Shown: piece after piece, positions 1 to 7,941 of the stretch
Position numbering within the stretch: the first letter of the stretch is position 1
How the letters are laid out: each line of letters begins with the position of its first letter
Assembly (NCBI GenBank): GCA_003522105.1
Contig: DPGF01000009.1
Span: 1-51,344, forward strand
Direction of reading: 5' to 3'
Length of the DNA: 51,344 nt
From: Oscillibacter sp.
Lineage (GTDB): Bacteria > Bacillota > Clostridia > Oscillospirales > Oscillospiraceae
Translations under genes and position numbers: made by a program
The notes under the pieces: model-generated
Seen by the model: the letters and a program-made list of their open reading frames with translations, nothing else
Told to the model about the DNA's origin: nothing
Databases searched by the model: none

Positions 1-51
1 GTCACCCCGATGCTGATCGAGGCCTTCAAGGCCGCAAAGGCGAGCAAGTAA
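1..51 (+). CDS. 3' end of an unidentified protein
   Basis: Only the last 16 codons and a TAA stop lie in the window (frame begins with GTC at base 1; the tail reads VTPMLIEAFKAAKASK). A strong terminator follows directly, which supports a genuine gene end. The tail is too short to identify the family. Confidence 0.6.
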   Translation, partial: VTPMLIEAFKAAKASK

Positions 52-61
52 GACAATTTCA

Positions 62-98
62 AAAAAGAAGGGCATCGTTTTGCGATGCCCTTCTTTTT
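62..98 (+). terminator. Rho-independent terminator
   Basis: Perfect inverted repeat GAAGGGCATCG / CGATGCCCTTC around a TTTT-type loop (arms about 63-77 and 83-97), flanked by A and T runs. It ends the transcript of the partial gene at 1-51. Confidence 0.9.
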
Positions 99-107
99 GA
101 TTTTTTG

Positions 108-239
108 CAGGCCGCTGCGCGCAGAAATCAACCGCCGCAGGCGGTCGATTTCCACACTTGCGGCCTGAGAAGTGTAATTTCCAACGCACATGTCGTTGGA
201 AATTACGATTAAAATTATTTCGCGCCTATGGGCGCGAAA
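108..239. repeat. Three consecutive intergenic hairpins
   Basis: Arms 108-115/160-167 (CAGGCCGC/GCGGCCTG) enclose an inner hairpin 124-136/140-152. A perfect 13-bp inverted repeat follows at 174-186/194-206 (loop CACATGT), then a 9-bp one at 218-226/231-239 (loop TATG). The 52-372 interval has no convincing gene. The structures have no T runs, so they look like a folded RNA or a dispersed palindromic element rather than terminators. Confidence 0.65.
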
Positions 240-372
240 CTCTGCGAAGCTTTTTGCCGAGTCAGCGTCTGCGACACGTGTTTTGACAAAATTTACGTCT
301 GCTTTCTTTTCCTTTTGCGCGCATACTAACGCATGGGTATCGCGGGAGATAAACGTAAGGAGAAATGCAGCA

Positions 373-696
373 ATGAAGCAGACCCTTGCCACGCTTTTGG
401 TGACGGTGCTGCTGCTCGTCTCACTCGTCGGCTGCGGCGAGAAGAAGGGCAACAACACCGTTACTCCGCCGCCCGCCGCGACTGACCATGACACGGCGGA
501 CAACAGCAGGAAAAGCCATGATACGCCCGGCACCGACCGCCGTAATGCCGCCGCCCGCGCCAGCGGCCGCAGCCGCTATTTCAACAGCGCCAAGAGCGAT
601 CTTCGCTACCGGCAGATGCTCTCGAACGGCCGTGTCCACGACGCAGACGGCTTTTTGTTCGACGGCGAGAACACGCATTACAACACCCTGCGGTGA
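373..696 (+). CDS. Small secreted lipoprotein, function unknown
   Basis: 107 aa. The start at 373 is chosen because AGGAG lies 9 nt upstream and the protein then opens with a classic lipoprotein signal: a lysine, a hydrophobic run of about 15 residues, and the lipobox LVGC. The reading frame is open back to 190, but that part is not signal-like. After the lipidated Cys the chain is Thr/Pro/Asp-rich and probably disordered to about residue 60. It ends in an Arg/Tyr-rich segment with FLFDGENTHY that may fold. It is presumably anchored outside the membrane. No family is recognised. A terminator follows immediately. Confidence 0.7.
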   Translation: MKQTLATLLVTVLLLVSLVGCGEKKGNNTVTPPPAATDHDTADNSRKSHDTPGTDRRNAAARASGRSRYFNSAKSDLRYRQMLSNGRVHDADGFLFDGENTHYNTLR

Positions 697-697
697 A

Positions 698-732
698 AGA
701 GCAGCGGGAGCTTACTGCTCCCGCTCTTTTTT
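698..732 (+). terminator. Terminator of the lipoprotein gene
   Basis: GC-rich stem (CGGGAGC / GCTCCCG extended by GAGC/CTC with a small bulge) followed by six T residues, starting 2 nt after the stop codon. Confidence 0.85.
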
Positions 733-738
733 GCTGTA

Positions 739-767
739 TTGACGAACGGAAAACGCGCCGATATAAT
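739..767 (+). promoter_or_regulatory. Sigma-A promoter of the ModE-like gene
   Basis: TTGACG (739-744), 17-nt spacer, TATAAT (762-767), about 28 nt before the start codon at 796. Confidence 0.8.
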
Positions 768-795
768 GGATCTAAAAGAAAGGAAGTGCCGCCCT

Positions 796-1188
796 ATGGA
801 TCGTGATCTTCGCGTCGTCCTCTCCGCCCGCGTGTTTTCTGACCAGAAATGCTTTGGCCCCGGCGTTTCGCAGCTTTTGAAGCGCGTGGACGAGCTGCAT
901 TCCCTGCGCGCGGCGGCCATGTCCATGTCCATGGCCTACTCCAAGGCGTGGACGGTCGTTCGCAATGCGGAAAACGGCCTGGGGTTTCACCTGCTGCTGT
1001 CCAACACGGGCGGCAGGAACGGCGGCGGCGCGGCGCTGACAGACGAGGCACGGCTGATGCTCGCCGCCTACGATGAATACTGCGAGAAGCTGCGCGCCTA
1101 TGGCGAGAAGCTCTTTGAAGAGACCTTTGCCTTTTACGACGACATTCCCAAGCGGGAAGTGCATAAAAAGGAGGAACGGCATGAGTGA
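796..1188 (+). CDS. ModE-like winged-helix transcriptional regulator
   Basis: 130 aa single-domain protein resembling the N-terminal DNA-binding domain of the molybdate regulator ModE/LysR type. Visible signatures are the opening VVLSARVFSD, FGPGVSQLL, the helix-turn-helix SLRAAAMSMSMAYSKAW, and the wing with a Gly-rich GGRNGGG followed by LTDEA. There is no C-terminal molybdate-binding (TOBE) domain, so ligand sensing would have to differ from E. coli ModE. The start at 796 has an AAAGGAAG site upstream and follows a good promoter; the longer frame from 739 overlaps that promoter. It overlaps the next gene by 8 bp, indicating translational coupling. No molybdenum genes are visible nearby, so its targets are unknown. 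Confidence 0.85.
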   Translation: MDRDLRVVLSARVFSDQKCFGPGVSQLLKRVDELHSLRAAAMSMSMAYSKAWTVVRNAENGLGFHLLLSNTGGRNGGGAALTDEARLMLAAYDEYCEKLRAYGEKLFEETFAFYDDIPKREVHKKEERHE

Positions 1189-1612
1189 CAAGCTTTGCGT
1201 CTGCGGACATGAAATGAAGCCTCAGGGGAAGCAGACTCTTGAGATGAACGGATCAAGCCTCGGTTCGAATCTCTGGACGGATCACGTTCCGGTCGAAGTG
1301 TACATCTGCTCGTGGTGCGGCCGCATGGCGTTTTTTGAGCCGGAAGATATCCGTGAAAGACGCTTTCAGGACGCCTGCGAAAAAATGACGATAGACGACC
1401 TGCGCGCGATCATGGAAGGCGAGCAGCCGCCGCTTTTGCAGAAAAAGGCGGGGGAACGCCTTGAAGAGCTGGAGTCGATCGAGCGTTACAAGGCGGAGCA
1501 GAAGCAAAAAGAGGAGGAAAGGCGTGCAAAGCGCAAAAAACTCTTTTCGGGCATTCTCGGCAGAGACGAGGACGACGGCAAGCCGCCCAAAAACCGCCCG
1601 CCCGAATTCTGA
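1181..1612 (+). CDS. Zinc-ribbon-like hypothetical protein
   Basis: 143 aa. Two cysteine pairs, CVCG near residue 6 and CSWCG near residue 42, look like a four-cysteine zinc ribbon, with a conserved-looking stretch around YICSWCGRMAFFEPED. The C-terminal half (about 90-143) is a charged Glu/Lys/Arg helix, probably coiled coil, with a Pro-rich tail. The start is fixed by GGAGG at 1170-1174 and overlap with the upstream regulator. It shares that gene's operon. No molecular function can be assigned; nucleic-acid or protein binding is plausible but unproven. Confidence 0.75.
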   Translation: MSDKLCVCGHEMKPQGKQTLEMNGSSLGSNLWTDHVPVEVYICSWCGRMAFFEPEDIRERRFQDACEKMTIDDLRAIMEGEQPPLLQKKAGERLEELESIERYKAEQKQKEEERRAKRKKLFSGILGRDEDDGKPPKNRPPEF

Positions 1613-1624
1613 TGAAATTTCTGT

Positions 1625-1651
1625 AAAGGTGCGCACATTGTGCGCACTTTT
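1625..1651 (+). terminator. Terminator after the zinc-ribbon gene
   Basis: Perfect 8-bp repeat GTGCGCAC at 1629-1636 and 1640-1647 (loop ATT) followed by TTTT. Confidence 0.8.
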
Positions 1652-1654
1652 CGC

Positions 1655-1683
1655 TTGACAAACGCGCGCGGCGGGTGTACACT
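1655..1683 (+). promoter_or_regulatory. Promoter of the thrS T-box transcript
   Basis: TTGACA (1655-1660), 17-nt spacer, TACACT (1678-1683). Confidence 0.9.
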
Positions 1684-1688
1684 CCCAT

Positions 1689-1925
1689 CATCAAAATGGC
1701 TTGGATAGGGAAGAAACCGGAGTTCGCCGCCAAGAGAGGGACGCATTTGGTGCAAGCGTCCTGCGTGCAGAGCCGGCAGTACCACCCTTGAGCCGCCCGC
1801 GAAACAAGCGGGACGGGATCGCCCGTTACAGCGGACACAAGCGGCGCGCAACGCGCAAGCAGGGTGGAACCGTGGAGTATTTCAATGCTTCACCCCTGAT
1901 ACAATCGGGGGTGGAGCTTTTTTGC
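1689..1925 (+). promoter_or_regulatory. T-box riboswitch (threonine)
   Basis: The leader between promoter and thrS carries the T-box core AGGGTGGAACCGTGG at 1861-1875, followed by a terminator hairpin (CACCCC at about 1891, GGGGTGG at about 1908, then seven T). The long Stem I region spans roughly 1695-1800. ACC at 1781-1783 in a CAGTACCACC context is a good candidate for the Thr specifier codon. Uncharged tRNA-Thr would pair here and block termination, raising ThrRS synthesis. Confidence 0.92.
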
Positions 1926-1955
1926 ACCCTCAAAGAACAATGGAGGTAACATACA

Positions 1956-3767
1956 ATGTCCGAAGAAGTCAAGATCAACGAAGAAAACCAGTTCACGTTT
2001 GAAAATCCCGAGTACCGTAAGACCTATTGGCATACCTGCTCCCACGTGCTGGCGCAGGCCGTCAAGCGCCTCTGGCCCGAGGTGAAGCTTGCCATCGGCC
2101 CGAGCATCGACAACGGTTTCTATTATGACCTGCTCGCCCCGTTCTCCTTCACGCCGGAGAACCTCAGCGAGATCGAGGCGGAGATGCGCAAGATCTGCAA
2201 GGAAAAGCTCAAGCTCGAGCGCTTTGAGCTGCCGCGCGCCGAGGCCATCAAGTTTATGGAGGAAAAGGACGAGCCCTTTAAGGTCGAGCTCATCAACGAC
2301 CTGCCCGAGGACGCGACCATCAGCTTCTATAAGCAGGGCGAGTTCACCGACCTCTGCGCAGGCCCCCACCTCGACTCCACCGGCCGCATCAAGGGCAACG
2401 GCATCAAGCTGACCGCCTGCAACGCCGCCTACTGGCGCGGCGACTCGAACCGCGAGGTGCTCCAGCGCATCTACGGCGTCGCTTTCCCGAAGAAGGAAGA
2501 GCTGGACGCCTACCTCAAAGAGCGCGAGGAGGCCGTCAAGCGCGACCACAACAAGCTCGGCCGCGAGCTGGAGTACTTCACCACCGTCGACTGCATCGGT
2601 CAGGGTCTGCCCGTGCTGCTGCCCAAGGGCGCGCGCGTGGTGCAGGTGCTGCAGCGCTGGGTCGAGGACGTGGAGCAGAAGCGCGGCTACCTTCTCACCA
2701 AGACCCCGCTCATGGCCAAGCGTGACCTTTACAAGATCTCCGGTCACTGGGATCACTACCTTGACGGTATGTTCATTCTCGGCGATCCGTATGATGAAAC
2801 GAAGGAGTGCTTTGCACTCCGTCCGATGACCTGCCCGTTCCAGTATCAGGTGTATCTGAACCGTCAGCGTTCCTACCGCGACCTGCCGATGCGCCTGGGC
2901 GAGACCTCGACGCTCTTCCGCAACGAGGACTCCGGCGAGATGCACGGCCTCATCCGCGTGCGCCAGTTCACCATTTCCGAAGGCCACCTTGTCCTGCGCC
3001 CCGACCAGCTCGAAGAGGAGTTCAAGGGCTGTCTCGACCTTGCCAAGTACTGCCTCGGCACCGTCGGCCTTCTCGATAAGTGCACCTTCCGTTTCTCCCA
3101 GTGGGATCCCGCGAACCCGAACAACAAGTATGAGGGTACGGCAGAGCAGTGGGAGCACGCCCAGAGCGTGATGGAGCGTATCCTCAAGGATCTCGACGTC
3201 AACTACACCGTCGGCATTGACGAGGCTGCCTTCTACGGCCCCAAGCTCGACATTCAGTATAAGAACGTCTACGGCAAGGAGGATACCCTCGTCACCATTC
3301 AGATCGACATGCTGCTTGCTGAGCGCTTCGGCATGTACTACATCGACGAAAATGGCGAGAAGAAGCTGCCGTACATCATCCACCGCACTTCTCTCGGCTG
3401 CTACGAGCGCACGCTTGCTTACCTCATCGAGGAGTACGCCGGCGCACTGCCGACGTGGATGGCGCCCGAGCAGGTGCGCTTCCTGCCCGTCACCGACCGC
3501 GCTGCCGACTACTGCGCCGAGCAGGCGAGAACGCTCGAAAACGCGGGCTTCCGCGTGGAGGTCGACTACCGCAACGAGAAGATCGGCCGCAAGATCCGCG
3601 ACGCGCAGATGGAGAAGGTGCCCTACATGGTGGTCGTGGGCGACCGCGACATGGAGAACGGCACCGTGTCTCCGCGCCACCGCGCGGACGGCGATCTTGG
3701 CGCGATGAGCATGGACGCGTTCGCCGCGCTGCTCAAGCAGGTTGTGGACAACAAGGAAAAGAAATAA
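1956..3767 (+). CDS. thrS: Threonyl-tRNA synthetase lacking the TGS domain
   Basis: 603 aa class II synthetase that charges tRNA-Thr in the cytoplasm. The N-terminal editing domain begins almost at once (HTCSHVLAQA near residue 27, GFYYD, and the CAGPH metal/editing motif near 135). The catalytic core follows, with motif 2 around ETSTLFRNEDSGEMHGLIRVR, the zinc-ligand region ALRPMTCPF and motif 3 HRTSLGCYERTLAYLIE. The anticodon-binding domain covers the last 100 residues or so. Family members are usually about 640 aa with an N-terminal TGS domain of about 60 aa; that domain is absent, and the 5' side is T-box leader, so it has not been missed by start choice. GGAGG lies at the normal distance. 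T-box regulation confirms the specificity. Confidence 0.97.
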   Translation: MSEEVKINEENQFTFENPEYRKTYWHTCSHVLAQAVKRLWPEVKLAIGPSIDNGFYYDLLAPFSFTPENLSEIEAEMRKICKEKLKLERFELPRAEAIKFMEEKDEPFKVELINDLPEDATISFYKQGEFTDLCAGPHLDSTGRIKGNGIKLTACNAAYWRGDSNREVLQRIYGVAFPKKEELDAYLKEREEAVKRDHNKLGRELEYFTTVDCIGQGLPVLLPKGARVVQVLQRWVEDVEQKRGYLLTKTPLMAKRDLYKISGHWDHYLDGMFILGDPYDETKECFALRPMTCPFQYQVYLNRQRSYRDLPMRLGETSTLFRNEDSGEMHGLIRVRQFTISEGHLVLRPDQLEEEFKGCLDLAKYCLGTVGLLDKCTFRFSQWDPANPNNKYEGTAEQWEHAQSVMERILKDLDVNYTVGIDEAAFYGPKLDIQYKNVYGKEDTLVTIQIDMLLAERFGMYYIDENGEKKLPYIIHRTSLGCYERTLAYLIEEYAGALPTWMAPEQVRFLPVTDRAADYCAEQARTLENAGFRVEVDYRNEKIGRKIRDAQMEKVPYMVVVGDRDMENGTVSPRHRADGDLGAMSMDAFAALLKQVVDNKEKK

Positions 3768-3813
3768 AAACCGCGCTAAAATTGCATAATCAGCAAAGAA
3801 AACTTTCATTTTG

Positions 3814-3842
3814 CAGGGCGGCCGGCGGCCGCCCTGTTTTTT
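3814..3842 (+). terminator. Terminator of thrS
   Basis: Perfect 10-bp stem CAGGGCGGCC / GGCCGCCCTG with loop GGC, followed by six T. The remaining sequence to 3950 shows no gene. Confidence 0.92.
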
Positions 3843-3952
3843 GTCCATGCTTTAAAAATTGCGGTATGAGAAGGGCTGTGGGACACACCGGACGCTGTGA
3901 AACGAAAAGGATGATGGATTTTTGTGCAAATGGAACAAAATTGAAAAATCTA

Positions 3953-3981
3953 TTGCAATAACTCTGTCATTCAGTTATAAT
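3953..3981 (+). promoter_or_regulatory. Promoter of the TAXI-TRAP operon
   Basis: TTGCAA (3953-3958), 17-nt spacer, TATAAT (3976-3981). The leader to the start codon at 4117 is about 130 nt and contains a GGCGCCCCC-type GC stretch, but no riboswitch was recognised. Confidence 0.85.
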
Positions 3982-4116
3982 AAGCATGCCCGAAAGGGAC
4001 AAGAATAAATCCGGAATTCAACGCTTCCCAGTGCAGGTGATCCGAGGCGCCCCCACGCAGCGGGACACATGCCGGTGAAGCGGCGAATGCCGGGAGAATC
4101 AAAAAGGAGATTGCGT

Positions 4117-5100
4117 ATGAAAAAGTTCTTAGCTCTGATCCTCTCTCTCGCGATGGTGTTCGCACTGGTCGCCTGCGGCGGCGAGAAGACGGATGACAAC
4201 CAGAATAATGATGGCGATACCAGCAGCCCCGTTTCCATCACTCTGGCAACCGGCGGTACCTCCGGTACCTACTATGCTGTCGGCGGCGTTCTCAAGACCG
4301 TCCTCGGCGACAAGCTGACCCTTTCCACCCTCAATGTTGAGTCCACCGGCGCTTCTGTTGCAAACGTCAACATGATCACCGACGGCGAGGCTCAGATGGC
4401 CATTCTCCAGTCCGACGTTATCAACTACGCGCACGAGGGCACCAACTCCTTCGACGGCGCTCCCGAGACCGACGCTCTGTGGGTTGCCGGTATCTACAAC
4501 GAGACCGTTCAGATCCTTGCCAAGCCCGGCATCAACACCGTTGCCGACCTCAAGGGCAAGACCGTCTGCGTTGGTGACGTTGGTTCCGGTACCGAGATCA
4601 ACGCCTGGCAGGTGCTCGGCGCTGCGGGTCTTACCAAGGACGACGTCAATGCGGTGAACGGCTCCTTCCAGGATGGCGTTGACCAGCTCAAGGACGGCAA
4701 GATCGATGCCGCCTTCACCGTCGCCGGTGCTCCCACCACTGCTATCGTCGACTACGCCACCACCAACACCCTCAACCTCATCTCCCTCACTGACGAAGAG
4801 CTCGCCGCCATTCAGGAGGCCTATCCGTTCCTGATCCGTGACGACCTGCCCTCCACCACCTATACCGGCATGACCGGCGATGTCGTCTGCGTCGCCATTC
4901 AGGCTACTCTCGTTGCTTCCAAGGATTTGAGCGAGGACGTCGTTTATGAGCTCCTCAAGGCCATGTTCGACAACAAGGACGCTCTGACCGAAGGCCACGC
5001 CAAGTTCGGCTTCCTCGATCCCGAGGCTGCCTCTGCCGGCGCGACTGTCCCCATGCATCCCGGTGCTGAGAAGTACTACAAGGAAGTTGGCGTCCTGTAA
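4117..5100 (+). CDS. TAXI-family TRAP transporter substrate-binding lipoprotein
   Basis: 327 aa extracytoplasmic binding protein. Lipoprotein signal MKKFLALILSLAMVFALVAC with the Cys at residue 20, then an acidic Asp/Asn-rich linker. The mature domain opens with the TAXI hallmark ITLATGGTSGTYYAVGG and contains LKGKTVCVGDVGSGT and GKIDAAFTVAGAPT, typical of this family. It would capture a small organic anion or amino acid and deliver it to the fused permease encoded at 5680. The start at 4117 has AAAGGAG upstream and gives the signal peptide; the longer frame from 4069 does not. The substrate cannot be told from sequence (glutamate/glutamine-like ligands are known for some TAXI proteins). Confidence 0.93.
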   Translation: MKKFLALILSLAMVFALVACGGEKTDDNQNNDGDTSSPVSITLATGGTSGTYYAVGGVLKTVLGDKLTLSTLNVESTGASVANVNMITDGEAQMAILQSDVINYAHEGTNSFDGAPETDALWVAGIYNETVQILAKPGINTVADLKGKTVCVGDVGSGTEINAWQVLGAAGLTKDDVNAVNGSFQDGVDQLKDGKIDAAFTVAGAPTTAIVDYATTNTLNLISLTDEELAAIQEAYPFLIRDDLPSTTYTGMTGDVVCVAIQATLVASKDLSEDVVYELLKAMFDNKDALTEGHAKFGFLDPEAASAGATVPMHPGAEKYYKEVGVL

Positions 5101-5124
5101 GCAGGATCGCTACCGTGTATTGAC

Positions 5125-5637
5125 GTGAATTCACATCTGCGGAAATACATAATTGCGGCCGCTGCAATAATAGTGATTATTGCAGCGGCCGTCGTGGTTC
5201 TTCCTCGCTCCGGCTACTACCTGACCCTGCGCAACCGCGACACCGGCGAGGTCTACGCCCGGTATAAAATGGGCGAGGGAGACCGGTTCTCCGTTACCTT
5301 TATCCATTCCGTGAACAAATATCCCCTGACCGATACCTACGAGATCGAAAACAAAACGATCTACGTGGAAGAAACGACCTACTGCTCCTTCGGAGCGGGC
5401 GTGCAGACGGAGCTCAACCCCGGTGAAACGCTCTCCAAGGTCTACATTGACCGTCCTGACTATCAGGGCTGGGCAATGGTCATCGGTAATATCCATCAAG
5501 ACCGGACAAACGTCGGTTACATTGTCGGCACGGTCTCCGACCATGTGCTCAATGTGAACGGCGAGGATGTCAGTCTGCGTGATTTGTGTGGAAAAAACGC
5601 GCCTGTGCGTTTTAACTATGAGTTCTGGCTCGTTTGA
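5125..5637 (+). CDS. DUF1850 protein, TRAP-associated
   Basis: 170 aa, GTG start 24 nt after the binding-protein stop. One N-terminal membrane segment (residues 7-27, Ile/Ala/Val-rich) and then a small extracellular beta-rich domain with FIHSVNKYPLTDTYEI, the recurrent DUF1850 signature (HSV...P..E). Genes of this family sit between or beside the binding protein and permease in TAXI-TRAP operons, as here, so a role as accessory subunit is inferred. No strong Shine-Dalgarno precedes the GTG, suggesting coupling to the upstream gene. Confidence 0.85.
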   Translation: MNSHLRKYIIAAAAIIVIIAAAVVVLPRSGYYLTLRNRDTGEVYARYKMGEGDRFSVTFIHSVNKYPLTDTYEIENKTIYVEETTYCSFGAGVQTELNPGETLSKVYIDRPDYQGWAMVIGNIHQDRTNVGYIVGTVSDHVLNVNGEDVSLRDLCGKNAPVRFNYEFWLV

Positions 5638-5679
5638 GCGCACGGACGCTCTCAAATAGAAAAAGGAGGAAATTGCATC

Positions 5680-7839
5680 ATGGCTGAAAATGAAAAGCTC
5701 AACAACGCTGCAGTCAACAGCGACGTCGGCACCATGGAAGACGTCGATGCGATCATGAAAAAGTACGACCGTGAGTCGAACACGCGTATCTGGGAGGGAA
5801 CTCCCCGCAAGATCCTGCGTATCCTTACGGCACTGTTCGGTATTTTCCTGATCGTGATGAACATGTGGATCAAGATGGACGAGCGTGCGCGCCGCCCGCT
5901 CTTCCTCGGTCTGGTCATCATTCTCGTGTTCATCTACTACCCCATCAAGAAGGGCTCTCAGAAGGTCAACTACATGCCGTGGTACGATATTGTCATGGCG
6001 GCAGTCGGCGCGTTCTGTTTCTTCTTCTACCCCTTAAATCTTGAAAAAATCGTGTCTGCCGGTACCCGTATCCAGAAGACCTTTGTCGTGCAGATCGGCG
6101 GCGTTTCGATTCCCCTTCTGATCGTATTTGCAATCATCGGCACTTTGATCCTCGTCGAGTGCTGCCGCCGCGTGGTCGGTATGCCGATCATCTGCGTGGC
6201 GACGGTGTTCGTGCTCTACGCCTTCTTCGGCGCGGGCAAGGACTTAAAGACCGTTATGTATAACCTCTTCTACACCACCACCGGTATCCTCGGCACCCCG
6301 ATCGGCGTCTGCTCGACCTACATCGCGCTGTTCGTCATCTTCGGCGCCTTCCTGGAGGCCACGGGTGTTGCAAACTTCTTCATCGACTGCGCGAACGCGC
6401 TGGTCGGCTGGGCGTCCGGCGGTCCTGCAAAGGTCGCGGTCGTTTCCTCTGCCCTCTGCGGCATGGTCTCCGGTTCCTCCGTCGGTAACACCGTGACCAC
6501 CGGTTCCGTCACCATCCCGATGATGAAGAAGACCGGTTATCCCCCGGAGTTTGCCGGCGCGGTCGAGGCTGCATCTTCCACCGGCGGTCAGATCATGCCC
6601 CCGATCATGGGCGCTGCGGCGTTCCTGATGGCGGAAATGGTCGGCGTTCCCTATGCAAAGATCATCGTGCGTGCGATCCTGCCCGCATTCCTGTACTTCC
6701 TCGGCATCTTCCTCGGCGTGCACTTCAAGGCCAAGAAGCTCGGCCTCAAGGGCCTGCCCCGCGAAGAGCTCCCCAAGTGGAAGCTCCTGCTCCCGCAGAT
6801 CTACCTCATCCTCCCGCTGGTCGTTCTGGTCTACATGATCATGATCGGCTTTACGATGGCCACCGCCGCCGTGTACGCGACCCTTTACTGCGTGGTCGTC
6901 GCCATGATCAGCCGTGAAGAGGGCAAGAAGAAGCTCGTCATGGCGATCCCCCTGATCCCGCTTCTGTTCATGACCCTCATGAGCCGCAGCTTCGAGCCGG
7001 GCACCTTCATGGGCGAGAAGGGCAGCACGCTCTGCCTTGCCATCGCCTTCGTGCTGCTGGTTATCAACTACGCCATCAGCAAGCCCAACGTCAAGAGCCT
7101 GCCCACCATCATCGACGCATTTGAAAACGGCGGCAAGAACTGCCTGAGCGTCGGTATCGCCTGCGGTATGGCTGGTATCATCGCCGGCGTCGTCACCATG
7201 ACCGGTCTCGGCCAGGTGCTCATCGGCGCGATCGTCGGTCTGTCCAACGGTCACCTGATCATCGCTCTCGTGCTGACGATGCTCTGCTGCATCGTGCTCG
7301 GCATGGGCGTTCCCACCACCGCGAACTACATCATCATGGCCACCACCTGCGCGCCGATCCTTGCCTCCGGCATGGGTCTCAACCTGATGGCTGCCCACAT
7401 GTTCTGCTTCTACTTCGGTATCGTCGCAGACATCACCCCGCCCGTTGCGCTGGCCGCCTACGCCGGTTCCGCCATCGCCAAGGCTCCCCCGATGAAGACC
7501 GCCTGGAACGCGACCCGTCTTGCCATCGCGGCGTTCATCATTCCCTACATCTTTGCTTACAACAACGCACTGATCTTCGTTGGCAGCGACGTCAAGTTCC
7601 TGAGCGTTGCCTCCATCGTCATCTCCGCGACCCTCGGTATGGCGTCTATCGCCTCCGGCCTGATGGGCTACCTGATCCGGGATATGAAGTGGATCAGCCG
7701 CATCGCGCTGGTCGCCGGCGGCCTGCTGATGGTCATCCCCGGCACGGTCACCGACCTTGCGGGTCTTGCGGTGCTGGTCGTCGTCCTCGTTCTCCAGCGT
7801 ATCGAGAACAAGAAGGACAAGGCGGCCGCGTCCGTGTAA
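5680..7839 (+). CDS. TRAP transporter fused permease (DctQM type)
   Basis: 719 aa polytopic protein fusing the small four-helix and the large twelve-helix TRAP subunits. Soluble N-terminus (1-45), membrane segments from about residue 46 to the end, and recognisable large-subunit motifs: SGSSVGNTVTTGS, EAASSTGGQIMPPIMGAAAF and a second-half repeat LGMGVPTTANYI followed by ITPPVALAAYAGS. It catalyses sodium-coupled uptake of the substrate brought by the TAXI protein. GGAGG lies 9 nt before the ATG, and the gene is third in the operon. The length matches fused TAXI permeases (about 630-720 aa). A short Lys/Ala-rich cytoplasmic tail ends the protein. Confidence 0.95.
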   Translation: MAENEKLNNAAVNSDVGTMEDVDAIMKKYDRESNTRIWEGTPRKILRILTALFGIFLIVMNMWIKMDERARRPLFLGLVIILVFIYYPIKKGSQKVNYMPWYDIVMAAVGAFCFFFYPLNLEKIVSAGTRIQKTFVVQIGGVSIPLLIVFAIIGTLILVECCRRVVGMPIICVATVFVLYAFFGAGKDLKTVMYNLFYTTTGILGTPIGVCSTYIALFVIFGAFLEATGVANFFIDCANALVGWASGGPAKVAVVSSALCGMVSGSSVGNTVTTGSVTIPMMKKTGYPPEFAGAVEAASSTGGQIMPPIMGAAAFLMAEMVGVPYAKIIVRAILPAFLYFLGIFLGVHFKAKKLGLKGLPREELPKWKLLLPQIYLILPLVVLVYMIMIGFTMATAAVYATLYCVVVAMISREEGKKKLVMAIPLIPLLFMTLMSRSFEPGTFMGEKGSTLCLAIAFVLLVINYAISKPNVKSLPTIIDAFENGGKNCLSVGIACGMAGIIAGVVTMTGLGQVLIGAIVGLSNGHLIIALVLTMLCCIVLGMGVPTTANYIIMATTCAPILASGMGLNLMAAHMFCFYFGIVADITPPVALAAYAGSAIAKAPPMKTAWNATRLAIAAFIIPYIFAYNNALIFVGSDVKFLSVASIVISATLGMASIASGLMGYLIRDMKWISRIALVAGGLLMVIPGTVTDLAGLAVLVVVLVLQRIENKKDKAAASV

Positions 7840-7857
7840 CGCAAAGCATATCAATTT

Positions 7858-7889
7858 AAAAAGAGGCCGCTTCGGCGGCCTCTTTTTTT
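7858..7889 (+). terminator. Terminator of the TRAP operon
   Basis: GAGGCCGC / GCGGCCTC stem closed by a TTCG tetraloop (7871-7874), extended by A/T pairs and followed by T7. Confidence 0.95.
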
Positions 7890-7941
7890 GCATGCGCGCC
7901 GGTTTTCACGCATAGGCTGGAAGCGACGGGAGGTTTTGCAC

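Noticed and set aside
1890..3848. 652-codon open frame on the minus strand
   Set aside because: Fully antisense to thrS, Leu/Val/Ala/Glu-rich shadow typical of high-GC codon bias, no motifs.
6244..7893. 549-codon minus-strand open frame
   Set aside because: Antisense to the TRAP permease, His/Asp/Gly-rich and not protein-like.
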